NCBI RefSeq assembly: GCF_003073045.1
Contig: NC_037602.1
Location: 1,612,001 to 1,676,000 of the forward strand
Length of the DNA: 64,000 nucleotides
Direction: 5' to 3'
Origin: Pomacea canaliculata
Lineage: Eukaryota; Mollusca; Gastropoda; Architaenioglossa; Ampullariidae
The position numbers and the translations under genes were made by a program. Shown here piece by piece: positions 35,286 through 48,400 of the stretch; within the stretch, counting starts at the first letter, position 1; each line of letters begins with the position of its first letter. The notes below the pieces were generated by a model. That model was not told where the DNA came from and searched no databases. It saw nothing but the letters and a program-made list of their open reading frames with translations.

Positions 35286-36304
35286 CCTGGAGGGGAGCGG
35301 CGGGTCGGGCGTACCCTGAGCGATGACGCAATGCGATGAACATTGTCCCCATTACGCAAGCGGCCGCGATACCCAGGCTCAGCTAATACCCGGGGAGATA
35401 TTCTCACCCCTTTCGTTTTCTAGCCTTTTTTCTCTTCTTCCTTACTTTTGTTTTGACACTAGGGAGACTCAGACATTCTGAAGGCAAGTCGGTCAGGCTT
35501 TGTCGGTACATGTGACGTTGAGTGACGTCAGCTCCAGTAATGAGGGCTGGTGACGTAATCACTTGATACAGTTGACCTGTCTGGCAAGATGGCGGGGAGA
35601 GGTTGTGAGGGCTGTTACATGTGGTCTGTTGACAATTCCATGGCATTCAGGGCTCAGATCCGTTCTCCGCCAGACACAAGAGGCTCGCTCCACGCTGAGA
35701 GAGCGAGAGGCCAAAGAAGGAGAAAAATACAGAATTGCAGTTGTGACGTGCGGCGGTATAAATCGATATCAAGCAGTTATTGCAGTCATCGATTTCTCGT
35801 CCCAGTGGAAGCGTGGAAAAGTGTTATCTTGCTGTAGGACAGTTTCACTGACAAAACGAGGCGCCATTTCTATAAAGAAATCCTCCCACTTCTACTATCT
35901 ACTATCACTCAGTATTATACAAGAGAGATGGTAACAATCACCCAAATATTAACAAGGTCTGTGAATATCTGAGAAGGCTGGACTACCAATATGGCTTCTG
36001 ATGACGTCACATCAGCTAAAGCATGCATGCCGTGCTCTGCATCTTCAGTTTATGAGAGGAGGAACTCAATACTGTATCATTAAAATATTAACCTCCTGGA
36101 GAATTTTACTGACTGCTGTACGGTGCACGAGAAGACCCGCTGTATATCAGTAGACAAGGAATCCTATTAACTCACGTTCATTACAATACACCATTACACT
36201 AGACAGGCTTCGTTTGACTGTCGTCATGGATTATCATCGGCCTTCTCTATGCCCTGCTTATCTATAATAATCGCTCGTCTCCCCGATCCCTCACTCCATT
36301 GTGT

Positions 36305-36475
36305 ATGCTGCTGACATCGTGTGTCATCATCTATATCATATACTGCTGACATAATTATTCTGTGATATCATCTCTATAATACTGCTGACGTCAAATGTCA
36401 TCATCTCTATCATACTACTGACGTCATATGCTATCATCTCTATCACATACTGCTGACATCACATGTTATCATTAA
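36305..36475. repeat. Imperfect tandem array, roughly 30-36-bp unit
   Basis: Four to five units follow the pattern ATCATCTCTATCATA, TACTGCTGAC(A/G)TCA. The units differ by substitutions and small indels. The GACGTCA in some units looks like a CRE but comes with the repeat. Confidence 0.75.
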
Positions 36476-36782
36476 AAGATGGTCGTGATGAAAGTGTCGC
36501 TGAGCTCAGCAGACGATCATGACGAGGGCGCTGTTGACGTCAGAGTTACAAAGCGAATTCGTTGGAATGTTTGCAGCAGTCTGTCCTGCTGACACTACTT
36601 TTTGTCAGAACTTTCTGGTAACGACATCGTCGTCGCTGCCTTTTCGTCTTTTACTCCGAGCTGGTGTCAGGCCCGTTAACTGCAGATCGATACAGCGAAA
36701 ACTGTATTCCTCCCTGGGGGGACTGAGTTCCGCGATGGCTCAGTGTGTGTGTGTGTGGAGGGTGGTTAGCTGTGTCAAATGA

Positions 36783-38760
36783 ACACCGCGGTTATCGACC
36801 CGCGCACTCTTGGGTGCCGGCGTAGATAGTCGTGACGTCAGGCCGGCCAGAAATAGCAGCCAGCGCTCGGCAGATGACTTCCTCTGATTTTCTCTTTCTC
36901 TCACAACGTGGATCGACAACGACGTGAACTACGACCTGTTGCACTCTTACATAGAGTGTTAATATTGCGAGCATCCGACCATGAATCTGAGTTAAAACCT
37001 AGACGTTCAAACTACCGATTATTTTCAGTTTACATTATCTACGTCTTACTCTATTCACAATATTCTACGCAGAATGTTTCAGGCGATGAGGATGTAGAGA
37101 GAAACAATCGAAAGAACTCAAACAAGCAACCAAACAGGTAGAGTGCAGATGTGCACAGTGTCAGGTAGAGACGCACATTGTCAGTTTGGGTTTTGGGTTT
37201 TATTTTTCTTGAAGAAATCAGATGCTCAGTAGTTTAGTCTGGCTGCCTGACGAAGCGGAGAATCCTAGGAAGACTCACAGACTTGAGAAACGGTCGAGGC
37301 CTGGCAGAAATGAATTCTTGTTGTTGTGTGCAATACAGCGATAAGCGGTCATGCAGATGTTAGGGGTCGTCTGATGTGTGTCACCGTGCCCCGACATGCC
37401 CGACATACACTAACAACTACAACAGACCTATGTTAGTCAAACAACAAGAAAGAAAGGAATGAATGAAGGAAGGAAGGTTGAGAAAAGTGAAATGCTTTGA
37501 CTCTGACTTCTGTTATTTCTGGTACAAAACATGATGATGTGGAGAGATCGTCCTGCTCTCTATGCCAAGTCAGAAGTGTGTCACACTGAGCTGCTCTAGT
37601 TGCGGTCCTGTCGTCTGCAGGTCGATGTGGATAAATGGCGGCGCATGGTACGGTGCGCACGTCCATAATCCGTGACATAAGGCTAGCTAGACAGCCCGGT
37701 CATTGCCCAGTCACCTGCATAACAGGCTTTCCACAGGTAGGGAAGCATCTTCAATGCATTGCCACAAGGACGTCTGGTGCCATAGCGACAGTGCACGTGA
37801 TGCAGGGGTCACGGCCTTGACAGTCTCACCCATCGATCCTCGTCATCAGACCGTGACGGCGGTTAGCTCCACCTGTTGGTGCACTCAGACCAGTATTGCA
37901 CCACGTGTCTATGACGTGAGATATGTTGTTACCATGGCCTACATGTGCTGCCCCCACTCGCTGTGTGTCGGCTCCACTCGCTCTGTTTATTGTCAGATAA
38001 AAAAGAAATGTTATCTGTTGGTGCATGTTGCATGGCACGCTGCCCGATGGCGGATGCATTCCAGATGAAGGAAAGCCAGCAGGATGCCAGACCCCAAAAG
38101 AGCTCGATTGCTGCACTAAGTCTGTGGATGTCGCGCTAAGGAAGTGGCTTTTAGCGCGCCGTGCATGGTGGGAAAAGAAAGTGGTTCACGCTATCTACCG
38201 TTGACTAACTCTCGACTGTAGCTTATATGATATAGTGGGAATGACCGTTTTCTAATGATTGGATAAAGCTCATTTACCAGTCTCTGGACAAACAATCCCC
38301 TTCCGTTCTCAAGATACACCACCTTGCACAGAAAGACCTTACACTCGTGACGTCACGTTTGTACGCAGACTCGCCTACTTAGCATACACCACTAACTCCA
38401 CTGCTGAGGCTTTGATAATGTAAACCTATCCTACTCCATGTACAGCACTGATATCTGTTTTATTTATATGACAAGAACTTAAAATGGCAACACTGCAAAT
38501 CATTATTAGCTAAATTAAATGAATGTTAGCGATTATATAGTTTTAAAGTACTTACATTACTAACCTACGTTATCGCAACTTAAAATATGACATGCCTTTC
38601 GAAAAGTAATACGACCTAAAATAATAAATAAAGAAAGCAGCCTAGCTTATAAATTACTTTTGGGGCTTAGTCAATCTCGATGCAAGCTAAGTGAACAGTA
38701 GAATGAATTTTTGCCAGTAGATAGTGTTTTATGAGATTACTCTAATGCACCAAAAAAAGT
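36783..38760. repeat. Diverged 2-kb tandem duplication, left block
   Basis: Several stretches match the next block in the same order: GTTATCGACCCGC with GTATCGATCCGC (38809), ACGACGTGAACTACGACCTG with ACTACGTCAACTACAACCTG, CGAGCATC(C/A)GACCAT, CGTCATCAGACC(G/A)TGA, ACTAAGTCTGTGGATGTCGC with GCTAAGTCTGTGGACGTCGC, and AGCCTAGCTTATA with AGCCTGGCTTATA. The offset grows from about 2020 to 2160 bp. A frame at 38034-38150 reads GTLPDGGCIPDEGKPAGCQ then TPKELDCCTKSVDVAL, cysteine-rich, but a TAA closes it just upstream and no acceptor rescues it. Confidence 0.65.
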
Positions 38761-39258
38761 AAGGCCGAGTGATCTGATGTCTCACAAAGTTATTAAACTA
38801 ACACAGCGGGTATCGATCCGCACACACTTCAGCGCAGGCGTTGGTCATGACGTCAAGAGGCCCAAAATAGCACAGCAGGCGCCCGGCCCGGTGCGCTTCG
38901 ACTGGATTCCTCTCTCCTCCAGCAACCGTCCTCCTGGCAGCCCACGGAGCCGGAGATGGAGGTGAACAACTACGTCAACTACAACCTGCTGACAGGACAG
39001 GTTAAATAACCATTTATAGACTTTGAATGTAGCATCGTACAGATTGCTATGACTACAAGGACAATGCTTTAATATTTCGAGCATCAGACCATAAATCCAA
39101 TTACAAAAAATTTCAATCATTTAATTCCGACTCCCAACATTCCACACACCGTTTTTCAGAAGAAGAGAATGAAAAAGAAAATAATAGCTTTTATAGCGTG
39201 GTATCCCAGCCAAAGTCAGGCACTCCGCGCATTACAAAAACAACTCAACACAGAAAAA

Positions 39259-39295
39259 ATAATCATCATCATCGTCGTCGTCGTCTTCGTCGTCG

Positions 39296-39328
<33 letters not shown>

Positions 39329-39332
39329 ACGC
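39259..39332. repeat. ATC/GTC trinucleotide repeat
   Basis: A run of ATC triplets interrupted by GTC triplets (about 24 units) in the right duplication block. The matching position of the left block has no such expansion. Confidence 0.95.
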
Positions 39333-39986
39333 TTGTAGAAAAGACTCAAGCAATCAAGCAGACAAAGTGTAGCTCGCCAGTGCAAATCATAGGTTTAGAC
39401 GACAAATGCCTGCTTCTTCAAGAAATTAGATACAGTAGTACATTCCCTACCAGCTGATTTGGCTTGTTAACAAAAACAACAAAATAATTAAAAAAAATAA
39501 AAAAATAAAAGGTTATGGGAAGTGAAATGCTTTCCTACTGACTCCTTCAGATGTCATACAGGTGCAGAAATGCGGACTCGGAAGTCTGTGAGCCTGAGTT
39601 TTCTCGGCTGCGTCCTTTCCTTTTTCTTTTTTGACCGATTTTGCCAAAATATCTGCGCATAATGTAGGGCACATGTAAATCACACGAGCGTTGGTAATCG
39701 GTGATGCGTATTAGCATACAGCTGCCACGCAGCCATGCCATTAAAGCTTTGTCACCTCACGAGAAGTTTCTGGAAAACAACTAAACAACGAAAGCCTCTG
39801 TCACTGCGCACACAGCCTGTGCATCGTCCCGCGAGGACTTTGCGGCAATGTAAACAGCGATGACAGATGATGAAACGCTGACTGACGAGAACCATGTCCT
39901 CAACCGTCTTGCCAGCTGATCATCGTCATCAGACCATGATCCCTTTACTTGCTGTTACATTGTGTGTAACAAGCAGACCGCGATAT

Positions 39987-40045
39987 GTAATAACATAATG
40001 TAATAGCTCTGTAATAACATAATGTAATAGCTCTGTAATAACATA
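39987..40045. repeat. 24-bp tandem repeat
   Basis: Two full units and a partial third of GTAATAACATAATGTAATAG followed by CTCT. The units are identical, so the expansion is recent. Confidence 0.9.
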
Positions 40046-42140
40046 AACGTTGTTACCACTGTTCACCAGTCTCTGTGCTTCACCTTTAGTTGAAGTTTAA
40101 TTCCTTGAAGCTGTACGTGAGCTACATTTGGGGTCGTGGGAGTGTGCAGGACAAGAGATATAAGAAAAGATGTCAGACATGTACGTGCGTGCTACCCGGC
40201 ACCCGGCCAAATGCCACGTGGGTTCCAGAGGACGAGCGCAGGCTGATTGCCAGGCCCAGTAAAGCGCGGTGACTGCGCTAAGTCTGTGGACGTCGCGCTG
40301 ATCAAGAGGTAACCTTCATTGTGCCATTCACCACAGGACAAGAAAGCAGCTGACGTCATCCACGGGTGGCTAACCGTCCGACATATTGTAGCTTCTGATG
40401 ACTGAATAAACCTCAGTTCAAGGTGCCTTACTAACGTCTGGTGTAATAACCATGATTAGTTCTCATGAGACACACCTGTCCTGTCAGTTACCTTTACAAG
40501 TGATCTCGACAAGTATGACCTACAACTTGTGACGTCACATTTGTACATAGATACGCCTAACTGACATGTGGCAAGCTTTTTTTTCCCAACCCCATGCTTA
40601 GACTTTAGCAACATAACTGTATCCACGTATAATTGTAATGTGCGTGTTGTTGATATAAAATAACTTGAGAGGATAACAATGTATGTGATTACATAGTTGT
40701 AATAATATTAAATTATTTAAATTAATAATATATGAAGTTAGCAGCATTAAAGATCACATTCCAACAGAGAAAGTATCACAGACTAAAACAAAGAAAGAGA
40801 AGCCTGGCTTATATATATATTTTCTGGATTTAGTCAGCCTAGACGCAAATTAGGTGAGCAACAGAACAATGTTTTCTAACATAGACTAGGGTTCTGTGAC
40901 ATTTGTAACTCTCTCTGTCACACACACACACACGCAGGTATAGATGCACTCGCACGCGCTGCTGTAGGACAGGGTTGTAATGTTCTAAATTCTTGTTAAT
41001 AACTTATGTAATCATCCACGAGTTTCAAAAGCTGCGCAAGCGGTGCACGGCGTGGCGCTGGTGCAAATATCAGATCAAAGAAGCACATGGCGGCTACAGG
41101 TGTGTGCGTGTGTCCTTTATGTGTGTCATTTGCTGGGCCACTTCCCCACTGACAGCTGCTCTCAGTCACGGAACAAGGTATACTCTCTGCACATGCAGTG
41201 GCTTTAGTTTTAGAAAACAAGACAATGATCAGTTCAAAAGAAATGAGGCAAGCATTTATACCTTTATTACACAAAGTCATGGTTTCATTATTAATTGCGG
41301 GAAAAATAATGCAACTTAATTTTATTTTAATGCTATAACATAATTGACGCCGTATGTATGTACTTTTTGTGTTGTTGTTTTTTTCTTAGGAAAAAATAAA
41401 GCTTCCCAGCAATTGTTCTAAATTCTTGTTAATTTATTTTTTTAAATTTCTTCTGTATTAAAGTCGGAAGACGGGGCACGTACGAACATAGCTACTGTCC
41501 CTACCACCACACTATGCACGCACACACGCGCTCACACACACACACAATGCATATACTCTTTGTTACTTTAGTCTTTAATTAGACTTTTAAGTGTGCCGCT
41601 TATGTTTTGTGAATTTTATACGACTTACACTATCTTAAAAATTTACAAGTCAGGGAACTGTATTTGTGTAAAAATGTAAATGTATTTTAATAGAATGTTT
41701 TTAATCATTCAAACAGTTTTGAACTTTTTTTTCAATTAGCTGTACACAAAATAAATTTATCACAAAAATCTAGTTGAATAAAATCGATCCAAAAATAATT
41801 GTCAAAATAAAAAATTAAGTGCACGAGACTGCGAATAAAAACATCTATTATATTTTGTCATCTTTATGCATAATTATAATATGCGAAGTTTATTTTCATT
41901 ATTTATCAGGGACTCCTGAAACTAGTACAGCCATGCGCAAGGATACAGCATACAATATAGTGCAGATGAACACCATGAAGCCATATCTATTTTTTTCACC
42001 TGTATCCTAAGTTTCATTTTTTTAAACAGATGTGAGAAATTATCATTTCATTGATTGGTTTTGGTATATAATCCCGGGTTGTATTGTATAGAGGGATTTT
42101 CCATCGGGAGTGGACCACCGAACTTTTCCACGTCTCATTA

Positions 42141-42200
42141 TGCGCATGCGCGAGGAAAGAAGACTACGCGAGTCGGAGGGAACTATAAATAAGACGTCAT
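42141..42200 (+). promoter_or_regulatory. Promoter-like cluster upstream of DUF885 copy 5
   Basis: TGCGCATGCGCG (42141-42152) is a perfect NRF-1-type palindrome. TATAAATA follows at 42184-42191 and GACGTCAT, a CRE-like site, at 42193-42200. The next 240 bp are comparatively GC-rich and lead to ATGs at 42440. The layout suggests a transcription start near 42215. Factor binding is inferred from motifs only. Confidence 0.55.
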
Positions 42201-42439
42201 CGTCCTCGTAATCCGTCATTGAGAAGCTCGGCTGCTCGACACGTTGTCCTCGCTGCTCACACGGCAAAGCTAGGGAACCTCAGTTCTTTAGTCTCCTTTC
42301 CTGTTTCACTTGAGTGTTCGATCCATTTCAATTCAAGCAAGCTGCATTCTACACCAAAAATCTCTGTCTTGATGCAGATTAGAGGTCATTGTAGATCTAG
42401 CGACAAATCACGAATCGACTACCAATTTTCCTTCGCAAA

Positions 42440-45400
42440 ATGGCGATGGCGATGGCAGTGGAGAAATCTGCACTCGCTGAGGGCATCCAGCCGAGAGTAA
42501 GAAGCAGATCTAAAACATGGGAGTTACATGGAAGTAGAGGTGAGTTCACTAAATCAGCTCTCGATTTTGTCAGGCATGTTCAACAGAAAGGCATGGGTAC
42601 TAATATTAGAAGTGTCTTTTTCGAAAAATGATCGTCTTCAGAGACTAATATGTAATACGGAGAATTTTTATACAAGAACATTTTTGTTCCTCATTTTATA
42701 AAAGCTTCACAGATGACAAACCAGGTATTTGGAATAAAATACGGTGTTGAATGCATAGTTATCCAGCTGTTGCTGTGTATCTTTAGCTTATCTGTCTGAA
42801 AACAGAGTTGAGTTGTAGGTAAATACAGTTTCTGTTTGGAAATATTATATCACAAATAATAATTTTCATGTATGCGGAACTAATGACATCATTAACTTTA
42901 ATGAGTTACTGTTGCTCGCTCGTTTGGTCTTATCATTAACACTAACAGCTGTGATATTTGTAGCCATATACGTACTTGGCAGTTTGCGGACAAGAACTAT
43001 TTGGGGATAAAGGGCATTTGCACGTAGTGTCTCCCCGGTACATTACTACTATAAGCAGGCAATTACAAGTTTTGTTTTTTAAAACTTGCACTAAAGACGA
43101 TCGGATGGAAAAATAACAAGAAATGCAAAAGTATTTCCGCTAATTATTTTTAACAAGTCGACACGTGTATGAGCGCTCGGGTGTTGTTGGCATGTAGTGT
43201 GTTGTCTAATCCCTTCCATGGAGTTGTTGAAAAAGGGACTGTCATTAAAGGCTTTCAACAGTTTTTCACTAAGTAAGGCTTTTTTTGAGGGCTGTTTTCT
43301 TTCCGTGATAGGCTTTCACCTATTACTAAGTGTCCAAGTAATAGTATAGAAACTGTTATTCCCAAGACCTGGTATCCTACTTACTGCCTCATTGTAATTT
43401 TAATCTGGATATAAAGTTGCCAAGTGTGCATTATCATTATCAGTGATAAAACAGGGCTTCTGCTTACGCAAAAAATTGCGTACAGTACGCATTAAAAGTT
43501 CTGAGGACCCCTTCAATTTTTGTCAGTGGGGTCCCCTTCAAATTTGGGCGAAGAACAAGGACCCCTTAAAAATCTGAAGAAGGGGTCCCTGGGACCCCAA
43601 AGAATTTAGCCTTAGCAGAAGCCCTGTAAAATATCTGTAAATTTTAGAATGTTACCTAGAGAGTTTATGATTCTTTTCAGAATTTGTTGAATGTTTAATG
43701 CTGTTGTAGCAAAGGGAGTTCCAGTTTGCAATAATTCTTTGTGAAAAATAAAATTAGTTTTTTGTGGTATTACAATTTTTGGTAAAATCTTTTCCTTCAG
43801 AATTTTTAGTAATCTTAATTTTTGTGAGTAATCCATGCATATCAATATCGTCATGTTCATCAAATGTGGTGTCAGAATATCAGATATAAGTCCTTTATAC
43901 ATCAGAGAAAGTAACAGGTGACATGAGCAGGTTGGGGGTTTATCTTATGTACTATGCCTTAACATAGGCTGCAGAGTCATTACTTGTTGGAGCTGTGAGC
44001 AGTAACCTGGGACCAGGTGAACAATACATTGCAAGCTGATTGTCTAACATGTATATGTTTTAGCTTGTCCACACGCTGCTTTATACAAGCCAGTCATTTA
44101 GTGCTCAGTGATTTTGTATACCTGGCATGTTAGAAACTTCAGAATTTTGTAATTGATAATTTTGGTTTTCATTAGAGTGTTTGTGCACTGGTTTTAAATT
44201 CCTATTACATGTACAACAGAAACAGGAAATTATAAAAACTGATGAGCAGCCTTCCGCACACGTTTTTTCCATACCTTGGTATCTGAGAAATATGAGCTTC
44301 CTGGTATTCGTTTGGTTTGGTTTAATTTTCATGTGCCTACCTACTCTGACCATGAAGGCTTCAAAGCAGGACATGCCTGCTGCACCAGAACTCCCATCCA
44401 TGCACCTGAAGCTCTCAGATCTCTAGAAGCTGACTTCTGGGCCTGGCGGATGGAAGACGCTCCAGAATTTGCCACAGCTGCTGGTGAGACATGTCACAAT
44501 GACCTCCTGGAGTCCTTTGATATATCAGTCTATCAGACTCGCAAGGTATTATTGCTGTTTATCTCTGCATTCACAAACCATGATTATTTCAGTTTCTTTT
44601 ACCCCCGTCCTTTTTGTTTTTCCATTCCATGAGAAGCCAACAAGAGATGACGCCTACAAAAGTCAAGTCAAGTAGGAGAAAAGGTGCTATGAAATTGAGG
44701 AGGTTTTTTTTTTTTATTTTTTAAGGAAAATAACCTTCATGCAAAAAACTGGAAAGAATTTATGGCAGATCTTTATAGCAAGAAGCAGATTGTTTTGAAA
44801 ATCAGTTATGTGGATAACAAAAAGTGCAGTTCTTTTAGGCAGATTTGTGTCTAGATCATTCATGCATTGACATTTTAAATTTAATGAAGTTTATTTTGAA
44901 AACTTTACTGTCTGATTCTTATTCTAAGTTTTTTATCAATTCCACTTTAAATGACTGCATCCTATGATGTTGTAATCCATGCAAATATCAACAATGCCTA
45001 AGTAGCATTGCATAATGTATTGAAATATATTTGCATATGCACAAATTAAGAGCATGCACACACACACACCTAAATGCATACATGCTGGCGTGTGCAGCAG
45101 CCCATTCTTAAGAGACATATACACATGCAGATTAGATGGGGTTGATATGCAGGTTAACATATACAGACACTACTTGTACTGTCTGGGGAAATGCTGTACA
45201 GGTAGTCCTCGGGTTACGACGGTCTCGAGTTTCGTGGTTTCGACGCTTTATACGTGTCTCATTGCGACTTACGTCGTAAGTCGAACTGTACGTGCGCCTA
45301 ATTCCACGTGCGGCACAATATTTTACTGTACTTATGTTTATTGATACTTAGGTTTATTATGTTTATTAATAATTATTCAGGGTACTGTGTTAGGATAGGT

Positions 45401-48400
45401 GTTTGGATAGGCTAAGTATTTGCAGTACTGTACTGTTATTATGGTACAGTACTGTATGAACGTATGATCCGACTTATGTTGAAATTCGGTTTACGACGCC
45501 GCATAAGAACAGATCAACGTCATAAGTCGAGGACTACCTGTACTAAGAATTGTTCATTTAAAGATGTAGGCATTTTTCTTAACTGCTTTAATTTGTCCTT
45601 GCAATGATTTTACCTCAGAACTCAGGTGGTGTTTATTATTTATTGTTCTGATACATGTTTTTATACAGTGCTAAAGATTTAAAGAGCAATGCTTACAGAA
45701 TTTGATATTGAAAGCAAGGATACAGCTGTAAAGAGTTATATTGTGTACTTAAGTGATTGGGTCACAGAGACCATAATTCTCAGTGCTCGTTGTTTTTAGA
45801 GTGTGATTCTATCTCCTGCAATGTTTGGGAAGATTTTTCCTAAAGTTAAAAATTTTTTTTTGGTGGGGATTGATAAGTAGAAGATAGCTGAAGGTCTGTT
45901 TTTAGACAGAATGATGTATAGCTCGTTTTAATACATTATTGCTCGGTGAGAAGAGTTGAAAACTTGTATGAAGGGTGTGAAAATATTGAAATTTTTTGGT
46001 GAGAACTTATCAAAGCATAAAGCTCATTAATTGATTCTCTTAATCGAATTACAGCAATCCCTCGCCACTTCAATCTTCACCTGTCACATGTTTTCATAAG
46101 AAATTAATGGGAAAAATGATTCGTTGATTTTCTGCCAAATTCAATCAGTGGAAGAAAAATATTTTATGAATTTTTAGATGAAAAAAAAAAAACTCAAAGT
46201 GTATAAAAATATATTACTAATATTAATTCTAACAATAAAGGAATATTATAAATAATAAAATTAATATGAATTACAGTAAATAGTGCATATATACTCTGAA
46301 ACGAGAACCAGCATCGCTTGCCTGAGATGCTGCGCGCCTACTCGCAATTGTAAACAACACATGGTTGTTTGCTAGAGAAGCATAAAGGTTTATATAGCGT
46401 TAAAGTATGGGGGAGGGTTTAAAAAGCCTTAATATAGTGTATAAATACATACATAAATATACCGTTTCTATTTTGCGAATTTTCGGTTATCGCAGGTGGT
46501 TCTGGAACGCATCATCCTTGATAAACGAGGGATTACTGTAACTTCGTAGAATTTTGTTAAGAAAGGATTGATTTTTAAAGTGGAACAGAAGAGTGGCTTT
46601 TAAAAAAAAAAGTTTTTGCATTATTATGAATAAAGGTCCCAGTAAAATAATAATTAAAGCTTCGACGTAGCTTCGGCTTCCTGACTACCGGCAGAGGATC
46701 TGTGCATGTACCCATGATTAACAGAATTATTGCTTTGCCTTTTTTTAGTCCGCAGTCTGTTGTTTGCGCGAGCTTTGAGCTGGGTGCAAATCAGTTCTGG
46801 CCTTCCTCTTTAGGAAGCTGCGTGAGTGTCACTATTTTTCAAATCCATGACTGAAGTTCTCAAGTGGTAATAAACTAAGAATTGTGGTGCGTGGGCACTT
46901 AGTAAAACAGTTTTTTCCTTAAAAAAAACAAAACAAACAAACCGTTTGGTGTTTACAGACGGCATTGTGTCCGTCCAGTTAAAATTTTGTGGTCCATTTT
47001 AATGTATAAAATGGCAGACATTTTTAAATGTAAATTCAGAGTACGTAATAGCATAAAATGTAGTTCTGCTCACGTAGCTGAAAAGAATGTTAAGGTTCAT
47101 ATGCAAATACATTAATTGAAGCAAATTCAGTGTATGAAATATTATGTGTTGCAGGTCAAAGTGCTGGAGTACTTAAACAGACTTCAAGGGGTTAACAGAG
47201 AGCAACTTTCTCCTACAGACAAACTAGACTATGATATCTTTGATAACCATCTCCAGACATTCTTGGATGGTGCCAGATTTGATATGTAAGTTTTTAATTC
47301 CTGTTCTTTTGGTTCATAATGATAATGTTGGCCCTGCTTGTGAGCAGAGTGAATGTTTTATTATCAAATTTTATGGTGCTGAAAGTTTTTCTTATAAAAA
47401 TAATTTGGTGTTCTAAGTTTGTATGTTGCTTTAGTTTACCTTTCCCCCTTTCCTTTACATGAGATTTCATAATGTAATTACCATGGACTTTATGATTCTT
47501 GAAGACCAGTTTTTCACTGAGGAAAATTACTTTCAGGTATGTTAGCGTAAATCCAGTAAACTTCCTGGAAGGTGTCAATGCTAATCCAGGACATCTTCAA
47601 GTCATAATGCCTTTTACAGACATCTGTGACTACGAGGATTACCTACTGAGGCTTGAACTGTTGCCCCAACAGGCAAGATATTTGTCTAAAGAAATATAGA
47701 AAAACATCTTTTATTAATATCTTGAAGCATCTATAAAATATTGATAGGGTTTTGATACAGTAACATAAATTATGTCAAAGGTCACATTCTATATGATTGT
47801 AGTAGGCAAGTTTTTTTTCTTTCTTTCGAAACATTAATGACTAGAAAAATGAAGGAATATAATAAAGCTTTTGCTTAGATGTGGTAGGCTTAGTTGAAGT
47901 TAGAAACCATTATAGTCTTTGTACATTCTGACGCAATGGTTTTATATACGGATATTTGTAAATACAATTTATATAGCAGCAAATGGAAAGTCGTTTAACT
48001 ATTTACCATGTTAAGCAACACAGAAGTAAGTGGTTTTTCGTTTTCTTTATCTCTTAGATTGACGAGAAGATTGAACTAATGCAAACAGCCATTACTCTTG
48101 GTCACACTCTGAATAAAATGTCTGTTGTAAGTATTTTTCTTGTCTTGATGTTATTTTGCACTTGCCTACCTTTCTTTTCTTGCACTGAGTTGTACAGGCA
48201 TGATTGTCAGTTTTGTAAACTCCCTGATGATTGCTTGACAGCATTTCTTAATGAGAAATTTCTTTACAGAAGTCCTGCTGAAGTTTTGTTCTAAATTAAG
48301 CATATTTTTACCACATTTTTGCACCAAACTACTACATAGTATTCTTGTTTTCCAGATCCGCATTCCATCTCAGATAGATGACATTGTAATGGATGACGCT

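Larger units (their letters stand above)
38803..40930. repeat. Diverged 2-kb tandem duplication, right block
   Basis: Partner of 36783-38760. The counterpart of the cysteine-rich frame (about 40195-40300) keeps DCAKSVDVAL at its end but is two bases shorter just before it, so the frame is broken. A short TACGTCAACTACAACCTGCTG stretch at 38970 is shared with the left block. Whether either block was ever part of a gene is unknown. Confidence 0.6.
33092..42130. other. 9-kb gene-poor region between copies 4 and 5
   Basis: No confidently coding exon is visible. Separate entries list the repeats: a SINE-like piece, two tRNA/MITE-type elements, a CATCATCT-type tandem array, a diverged 2-kb tandem duplication, and trinucleotide and 24-bp arrays. 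Poly-C (about 33673-33686) and CA tracts (40919-40935, 41519-41546) occur. From 41000 to 42100 the DNA is AT-rich and I see nothing specific. Confidence 0.5.

Noticed and set aside
36305-36475. CRISPR-like array or CRE enhancer cluster
   Set aside because: The repeats are imperfect, lack unique spacers, and the genome is eukaryotic. The CRE-like motifs come with the repeat unit.
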